Shown in pieces: positions 59,293 through 64,000 of a stretch of 64,000 nucleotides of DNA (positions within the stretch are counted from its first letter, which is position 1; each line of letters begins with the position of its first letter). Origin of the DNA: Afifella sp. IM 167 (GTDB taxonomy: Bacteria > Pseudomonadota > Alphaproteobacteria > Rhizobiales > Afifellaceae); assembly GCF_020144925.1 (NCBI RefSeq), contig NZ_NSLC01000002.1, positions 248,001 through 312,000 on the forward strand. The letters run 5' to 3'. A model generated the notes under the pieces. It saw nothing but the letters and a program-made list of their open reading frames with translations. It was not told the DNA's origin and ran no database searches. The position numbers were made by a program, and so were the translations under genes.

Positions 59293-60678
59293 ATGTCCGA
59301 CATCCAGGCCGAGACCGACCTCACCTATGTCCGCGACGAGATGCTCGCGGAGGCGCCGCCGCCCATCCGCGATTCCGGCCTTCTCGGCTGGCTGCGCAAG
59401 AACCTCTTTTCCTCCTGGTTCAACACGCTGCTGACGATCGTCGCCCTCGCCATCATCTGGTTCGTGGTGCCGCCGCTTCTGGAATTCGCCCTCTTCGACG
59501 CCGTCTGGCAGGGCGAGGGCCGCACCGCCTGCCTGACCATGCAGCAGGGCGGGCAGTTGCCGAACGACTGGTTCGGCGCCTGCTGGCCCTATGTCGGCGA
59601 CTACCTCGCCCAGTTCATCTACGGCCGCTATCCGATCGAAGAGCGCTGGCGCGTGGACATCGTCTTCGTCCTCTTCGTGATCGGTCTCGTGCCGCTCCTG
59701 GTGCCGACCGCCCCTTACAAGGCGGTGAACCTCGTCTACATGGCCGTCTTCTTCCCGGCCGTGGCTCTGCTCCTCCTGTCGGGCGGCGATTTCGACTACG
59801 GCACGATCATCGGCATCGGGGCCGAATTCGCGCCCTTCGGCAGCGATCTCGGCTTCTGGATCGATTATGCGCTGATCACGCTGGTCATCGCGGCGATCGC
59901 CTATGCCTGGGCGCGCGGAACCGGAACGAATCCGCTCGATCCGATCAAGCTCGTTCTGACGATCATGGGCGCGCTGGCCGTCCTTCTCCTCGTCCTGGGC
60001 GTCGATTTCGGCCTTGAAGTCGTGCCGACCTCGATCTGGGGCGGGCTCCTCGTCACGCTGGTTCTTGCCGTCACCGGCATCGCCGCCTCGCTGCCGCTGG
60101 GCATCGTTCTGGCTCTCGGGCGGCGCTCGCAGATGCCCATCGTGCGCTTCTTCTGCGTCGTCTTCATCGAGTTCTGGCGCGGCGTGCCGCTCATCACCGT
60201 GCTCTTCATGTCCTCGGTGATGCTGCCGCTCTTCCTTCCCGAGGGCGTGTCGTTCGACAAGCTGCTGCGGGCGCTGATCGGCGTCGCGCTGTTCTCCGCG
60301 GCCTATATGGCGGAGGTCATCCGCGGCGGCCTGCAGGCCATCCCGAAAGGCCAGTACGAGGGCGCGGACGCGGTCGGTCTCGCCTACTGGCAGAAGATGC
60401 GCCTCATCATCCTGCCGCAGGCGCTGACCCTCGTCATTCCGGGCATCGTCAACACCTTCATCGGCCTCTTCAAGGACACCACGCTCGTCCTCATCATCGG
60501 CCTCTTCGACTTCCTCGGCCAGATCCAGTCGAGCTTCACCGATCCCACATGGGCGACCCCCGTCCAGGCGACGACGGCCTATCTCTTCGCCGCCTGCGTC
60601 TACTGGGTCTTCTGTTTCTCCATGTCCCGCTATTCGATCTTCACCGAGAACCGCCTCCGAACGGGCCATAAGCGCTAG
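59293..60678 (+). CDS. aapM: General L-amino acid ABC transporter permease (AapM)
   Basis: 461 residues, with a long N-terminal hydrophobic extension before the permease domain. The coupling loop is [20 protein letters not shown]. It is partner of AapQ and starts four bases after the aapQ stop. Confidence 0.94.
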   Translation: MSDIQAETDLTYVRDEMLAEAPPPIRDSGLLGWLRKNLFSSWFNTLLTIVALAIIWFVVPPLLEFALFDAVWQGEGRTACLTMQQGGQLPNDWFGACWPYVGDYLAQFIYGRYPIEERWRVDIVFVLFVIGLVPLLVPTAPYKAVNLVYMAVFFPAVALLLLSGGDFDYGTIIGIGAEFAPFGSDLGFWIDYALITLVIAAIAYAWARGTGTNPLDPIKLVLTIMGALAVLLLVLGVDFGLEVVPTSIWGGLLVTLVLAVTGIAASLPLGIVLALGRRSQMPIVRFFCVVFIEFWRGVPLITVLFMSSVMLPLFLPEGVSFDKLLRALIGVALFSAAYMAEVIRGGLQAIPKGQYEGADAVGLAYWQKMRLIILPQALTLVIPGIVNTFIGLFKDTTLVLIIGLFDFLGQIQSSFTDPTWATPVQATTAYLFAACVYWVFCFSMSRYSIFTENRLRTGHKR

Positions 60679-60689
60679 GATCCATCCAC

Positions 60690-61475
60690 ATGAGCGATAA
60701 CAACACCGCCACAGCGATCGCCCCTGACGCCGACACCGGATCGGGCCCGGCCATCGAAATGCGGAACGTCAACAAGTGGTTCGGCGAGTTCCATGTGCTG
60801 AGGGACATCAACCTGCACGTGGAGCGCGGCGAGCGCATCGTGATCTGCGGCCCGTCCGGCTCCGGCAAGTCGACCATGATCCGCTGCATCAACCGCCTGG
60901 AGGAGCACCAGAAGGGCGACATCGTCGTCGACGGGATCGAGCTCACCAACGACCTGAAGAAGATCGACGAGATCCGCCGCGAGGTCGGGATGGTCTTCCA
61001 GCACTTCAACCTCTTCCCGCATCTGACGATCCTGGAGAACTGCACGCTCGCGCCGATCTGGGTACGCAAGATGCCGAAGCGTCAGGCCGAAGAGGTCGCC
61101 ATGCAGTATCTGGAGCGGGTGAAGATCCCCGAGCAGGCGAACAAGTACCCCGGCCAGCTCTCCGGCGGCCAGCAGCAGCGCGTCGCCATCGCGCGCGCCC
61201 TGTGCATGAACCCGCGCATCATGCTTTTCGACGAGCCGACCTCCGCGCTCGATCCGGAAATGATCAAGGAAGTGCTCGACGTCATGGTCGACCTTGCCGG
61301 CTCCGGCATGACCATGCTGGTCGTCACGCACGAAATGGGCTTCGCTCGTCAGGTTGCCAACCGCGTCATCTTCATGGATGCCGGCCAGATCGTGGAGCAG
61401 AACGAGCCGGAGAAGTTCTTCACCGATCCGCAGCACGAGCGCACGAAGCTCTTCCTGTCGCAGATCCTGCACTAG
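60690..61475 (+). CDS. aapP: General L-amino acid ABC transporter ATPase (AapP)
   Basis: 261 residues. Walker [10 protein letters not shown], signature LSGGQQQR, Walker [14 protein letters not shown] and switch VVTHEMGF. It energises AapQM. Last gene of the operon. Confidence 0.95.
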   Translation: MSDNNTATAIAPDADTGSGPAIEMRNVNKWFGEFHVLRDINLHVERGERIVICGPSGSGKSTMIRCINRLEEHQKGDIVVDGIELTNDLKKIDEIRREVGMVFQHFNLFPHLTILENCTLAPIWVRKMPKRQAEEVAMQYLERVKIPEQANKYPGQLSGGQQQRVAIARALCMNPRIMLFDEPTSALDPEMIKEVLDVMVDLAGSGMTMLVVTHEMGFARQVANRVIFMDAGQIVEQNEPEKFFTDPQHERTKLFLSQILH

Positions 61476-61622
61476 CTGCAGGGCCGGCCCGCAAAGGCGG
61501 GCGGGCATCGGCAACCGGTTTCTTCACCATGCCCGCCGGACGGCTGCGAGGCCGGCGGGGCAGAGGGAACTGGCAAGGTCGGTCGGCGTTCTTCTGCAAG
61601 CCGGCCAAGCCCTTGAGTCCCG

Positions 61623-62900
61623 ATGCCTTCCAGCACTTCCACCCCTGCCTCCTCGTCTGAGGCGGACGACAGCGAAAAGCGCCCTTCAGGCCGTACGGTC
61701 TCCGCAGGCGCGGCGGGCATCGCACCTTCCGGTGCCGAGCCGCAGCCGCCCCAGGGCACCGACCGCACGCCGGCCGAACCGACGGAGGAAAGGCGGACAC
61801 AGCTGATCGGGCCCTCCTGGGCGATCATCGGCATGTTCCTGATCGCGCTCGCCGGCGCCCTCTATCTCGCCAAGGGCTTCTTCCTCCCGGTCGTGCTCGC
61901 ATTCCTTTTCGCCCTGATGCTGAGCCCGGTCGTGCGCGTTCTGGCGCGCCGCTCCATCCCCTCATGGCTGACGGCGATCGTCCTCGTGTCCTCCACTTTC
62001 GCCGCCGTGCTCGGCGGCTCCTATGTCCTTTCCGATCCGATCGGCGAATGGGTCGATCGCGCGCCGAGCATCGCCCGCGAGCTGGAACGCAAGATCGGGC
62101 ATCTGCGTGGCTCCGTGGCGCAGCTGGAGCGGGCCTCGCAGGAAGTCGACAAGTTGACGGACGCGAAGTCGAGCGACCCGGACAGGGCCCAGGAGGTCGT
62201 CCTGCGCGAGCCGGGGCTTCTTTCGGACGTGGCAACCTCGACACCCGATATCCTCGCGCGCATCGTGCTTTGCCTCGTCCTTCTCTTCTTCCTTCTCGCC
62301 TATTCGGAGCTCTTCTACATCAAGCTCGTGCGCTCGATGTCGTCTCTCAGCGACAAGAAGCGGGCGCTCCGGATCGCGCACGATATCGAGCGGGAGCTGT
62401 CGCGCTACCTCTTCACCGTGACCTTCATCAACACCTGCCTGGGCATCGCCGTCGGCACCGGCCTGTGGCTGATCGGCATGCCCAACCCGGTGCTCTGGGG
62501 CGTTCTCGCGACGCTCCTCAACTTCATCCCGTATGTCGGATCGATCATCGGTATCGGCCTTGCGGGCATTGTCGGCATCGTCACCTATCCGACGCTGGGG
62601 GAGGCATCCTATCCGCCGCTGATCTATTTCTGCTGCACCGCCATTGAGGGAAATTTCGTCACCCCTATGGTGGTCGGCAGGCGTCTTGCGGTGAACCCCG
62701 TCGCGATATTCCTGTCCATTGCGTTCTGGGGCTGGCTGTGGGGCTTCGTCGGCATGTTCATCGCCGTGCCGCTCCTCGTGGCGACGAAAATCTTCGCAAC
62801 CCACATCCCGCAGCTTTCGGCCCTCGCCGAGTTCCTCTCCGGCGACCCGCGTCAGTTTCCCGATGAGGAAGAAGGCGAAACGGCGCCGGCGGGAGGCTAG
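61623..62900 (+). CDS. AI-2E family transporter (TqsA/PerM-like membrane protein)
   Basis: 425 residues. A polar, proline-rich N-terminus of about 60 residues is followed by seven to eight spans of the UPF0118/AI-2E family: FFLPVVLAFLFALMLSPVV early, and FINTCLGIAVGTGLWLIG and NFIPYVGSIIG late. Roles in the family range from autoinducer-2 export to cation/proton antiport; none can be assigned here. Its last four bases (CTAG) are shared with the convergent marR gene. Confidence 0.88.
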   Translation: MPSSTSTPASSSEADDSEKRPSGRTVSAGAAGIAPSGAEPQPPQGTDRTPAEPTEERRTQLIGPSWAIIGMFLIALAGALYLAKGFFLPVVLAFLFALMLSPVVRVLARRSIPSWLTAIVLVSSTFAAVLGGSYVLSDPIGEWVDRAPSIARELERKIGHLRGSVAQLERASQEVDKLTDAKSSDPDRAQEVVLREPGLLSDVATSTPDILARIVLCLVLLFFLLAYSELFYIKLVRSMSSLSDKKRALRIAHDIERELSRYLFTVTFINTCLGIAVGTGLWLIGMPNPVLWGVLATLLNFIPYVGSIIGIGLAGIVGIVTYPTLGEASYPPLIYFCCTAIEGNFVTPMVVGRRLAVNPVAIFLSIAFWGWLWGFVGMFIAVPLLVATKIFATHIPQLSALAEFLSGDPRQFPDEEEGETAPAGG

Positions 62901-63415
62901 GCGCCTCCCGGCTCTTCGATCGCCGAGGAATACGCCGAAAGGTCCGCATTCACCCGTGCCAGCATCTCCGCCAGGCACTGCCGGTCGGTCTCGCTCCAGT
63001 GCGCGAAGAGGCGGGCAATGCGGTGAAGCCGTGCAAGGCGCATTTCTTCGGCGCTGCTCGCACCTTCCGGGGTGCGTTCCACCAGCGCGCTTCGCCCATC
63101 GGCCGGATTGGCGAGCTTGCGCACAAGCTTGCGCTTCAGCATCGCCCCGACCTGCCGTGTCACAGTCGAATCGTCGAGGGCGAGGGCGGTCGAGAGATCG
63201 CCGATGGTACGCGGCCCCTCCCTGAGCTGTAGGAGGAGGAGGTAGTGCGCTCGCTCCAGCGGGTAGGCGCGCTTGCGGTGCACGGCCTCCAGCGCTCGGG
63301 CGAGAAAGGCGAATTCCTGCTCCAGCTCGCCCACCACCGGTGCAATTTCGTCGGGCACGTCATGCACGCGGCGCGGGCCTGAGCTGCACTTCTCATGTGA
63401 ATCTGTCTGCATCAT
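62897..63415 (-). CDS. MarR-family transcriptional regulator
   Basis: 172 residues. The winged helix domain includes RTIGDLSTALALDDSTVTRQVG and the wing LVRKLANPADGRSALVERTPEG. It is divergent from an MFS transporter gene and probably represses it through the inverted repeat between them. Starts at a double ATG at 63415. Confidence 0.92.
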   Translation of the reverse strand: MMQTDSHEKCSSGPRRVHDVPDEIAPVVGELEQEFAFLARALEAVHRKRAYPLERAHYLLLLQLREGPRTIGDLSTALALDDSTVTRQVGAMLKRKLVRKLANPADGRSALVERTPEGASSAEEMRLARLHRIARLFAHWSETDRQCLAEMLARVNADLSAYSSAIEEPGGA

Positions 63416-63486
63416 ACACCTTGCCTGGCGGGGCCATGCCGACTATTTCCTGCATTATACAACGAAATGCAGGATCCGTCCCCGCA
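63416..63486. promoter_or_regulatory. marR / MFS divergent promoter with MarR-type inverted repeat
   Basis: CCTGCATT (63449-63456) and AATGCAGG (63466-63473) form an 8-bp inverted repeat. The word TGCAT(C/T)ATACA occurs at 63408-63418, over the marR start, and again at 63451-63461. These are probable MarR sites for both genes. Confidence 0.6.
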
Positions 63487-64000
63487 ATGTCCACCGCCGC
63501 GCGCGCCCGCTTCTTCGACCAGCCGAAAGCCGTCTGGGCAACCGCCTTTGCCTGTGTCGTCGGTTTCATGTCGATCGGCCTCGTCGATCCGATCCTGACC
63601 TCCATTGCCGCCGGGCTGAACGCAAGCCCGAGCCAGGTCTCGCTGCTCTTCACCAGCTATTTTTTCGTCACCTCGGTGATGATGCTCGTCACGGGCTTCG
63701 TGTCGAGCCGCCTCGGCGGGCGCAAGACGCTGCTTCTGGGTGCCGTGCTCATCGTCGTCTTTGCCGGCCTCGCCGGCACGGCAAATTCCGTTGCCGGTCT
63801 CGTGGCCTACCGGGCCGGCTGGGGTCTCGGCAATGCCTTCTTCGTGGTGACGGCTTTGTCGGTGATCGTCGCCGCCTCGCGCGGCGGCACGGCGGCGGCA
63901 ATTCTCATGTATGAGGCGGCGCTCGGCCTCGGCATCTCGGCCGGCCCGCTCCTCGGCGCGGCGCTCGGCAGCCTTTCCTGGCGCTATCCCTTCTTCGGCA
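63487..64000 (+). CDS. MFS transporter, N-terminal part (cut by window edge)
   Basis: ATG at 63487, open to the window end, 171 residues visible. It reads MSTAARARFFDQPKAVWATA and continues with five or so spans. The loop motif SRLGGRKTLLLGA after the second span is the MFS motif A. GISAGPLLGAALGSLSWR in the fifth span is motif C, typical of drug/proton antiporters. Control by the divergent MarR fits an efflux pump. The C-terminal half is outside the window. Confidence 0.9.
   Translation, partial: MSTAARARFFDQPKAVWATAFACVVGFMSIGLVDPILTSIAAGLNASPSQVSLLFTSYFFVTSVMMLVTGFVSSRLGGRKTLLLGAVLIVVFAGLAGTANSVAGLVAYRAGWGLGNAFFVVTALSVIVAASRGGTAAAILMYEAALGLGISAGPLLGAALGSLSWRYPFFG

Noticed and set aside
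1-64000. CRISPR arrays, insertion sequences, prophage or replication origin
   Set aside because: No regularly spaced repeats, transposase, integrase or structural phage genes and no DnaA-box cluster were noticed.

Overview
The window is GC-rich, densely packed bacterial chromosome. It looks like an alphaproteobacterium, most likely Hyphomicrobiales (Rhizobiales). The reasons are a general L-amino-acid ABC operon of the aapJQMP type beside a cystathionine beta-lyase gene, an NDUFS4-type complex I accessory protein, a lipid A sugar-modification set resembling rhizobial rgtE/rgtF, and many TRAP and TTT carboxylate transporters. No insertion sequence, phage, CRISPR array or rRNA was seen. One tRNA-Arg(TCT) is present.

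Region 1 (1-5.6 kb): a dehydrogenase fragment, an epimerase, a lactonase-like metallo-hydrolase, a PrpF-type isomerase, a GntR/FCD regulator and an isocitrate-lyase/PEP-mutase family lyase. A motif ATTGT(T/C)GACA recurs in four intergenic spots here and is the best candidate for the GntR operator.

Region 2 (5.7-17.5 kb): a near mirror-image carboxylate-uptake cluster around one IclR regulator. Each arm has an alpha/beta hydrolase, a TctC binding protein and SDR dehydrogenases. Only the right arm has the TctB/TctA membrane parts. One SDR has lost its catalytic Tyr and Lys and overlaps the gene of an intact SDR. Region 3 (17.5-21.2 kb) holds a DsbA-like protein, an L,D-transpeptidase, OsmC and a ThDP enzyme.

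Region 4 (21.5-35.4 kb) is the most interesting part. It is a complete biotin-dependent, membrane-coupled (Malonomonas mad-type) malonate decarboxylase operon: madG, a 37-residue membrane peptide, madB, birA, madA, madE, madC, madD, madH, madK, madF, madL, madM. The biotin importer genes bioM, bioN and bioY follow. It is preceded by a gene for a HutP-family RNA-binding protein with all three metal-ligand histidines conserved in position, and by a 752-base non-coding stretch. That stretch contains a 12-bp palindrome and three CTTCGGG hairpins, each followed at the same distance by TGTGAT. I infer an RNA-level control system for malonate catabolism. An azlCD-like pair converges on bioY.

Region 5 (36.9-48.2 kb): a TRAP transporter (dctPQM), a cupin, an IclR regulator, hydantoinase/oxoprolinase-type A and B subunits, an HpcH/HpaI aldolase, a thiolase and a CoA ligase. 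The promoter carries a perfect inverted repeat. Together these look like one uptake and catabolic operon for an unidentified organic acid or amide. Region 6 (48.5-64 kb): the NDUFS4-type protein, tRNA-Arg, an unknown exported protein, glycerate kinase, a four-gene lipid A modification set, metC, aapJQMP, an AI-2E-family transporter, a MarR regulator and the start of an MFS transporter.
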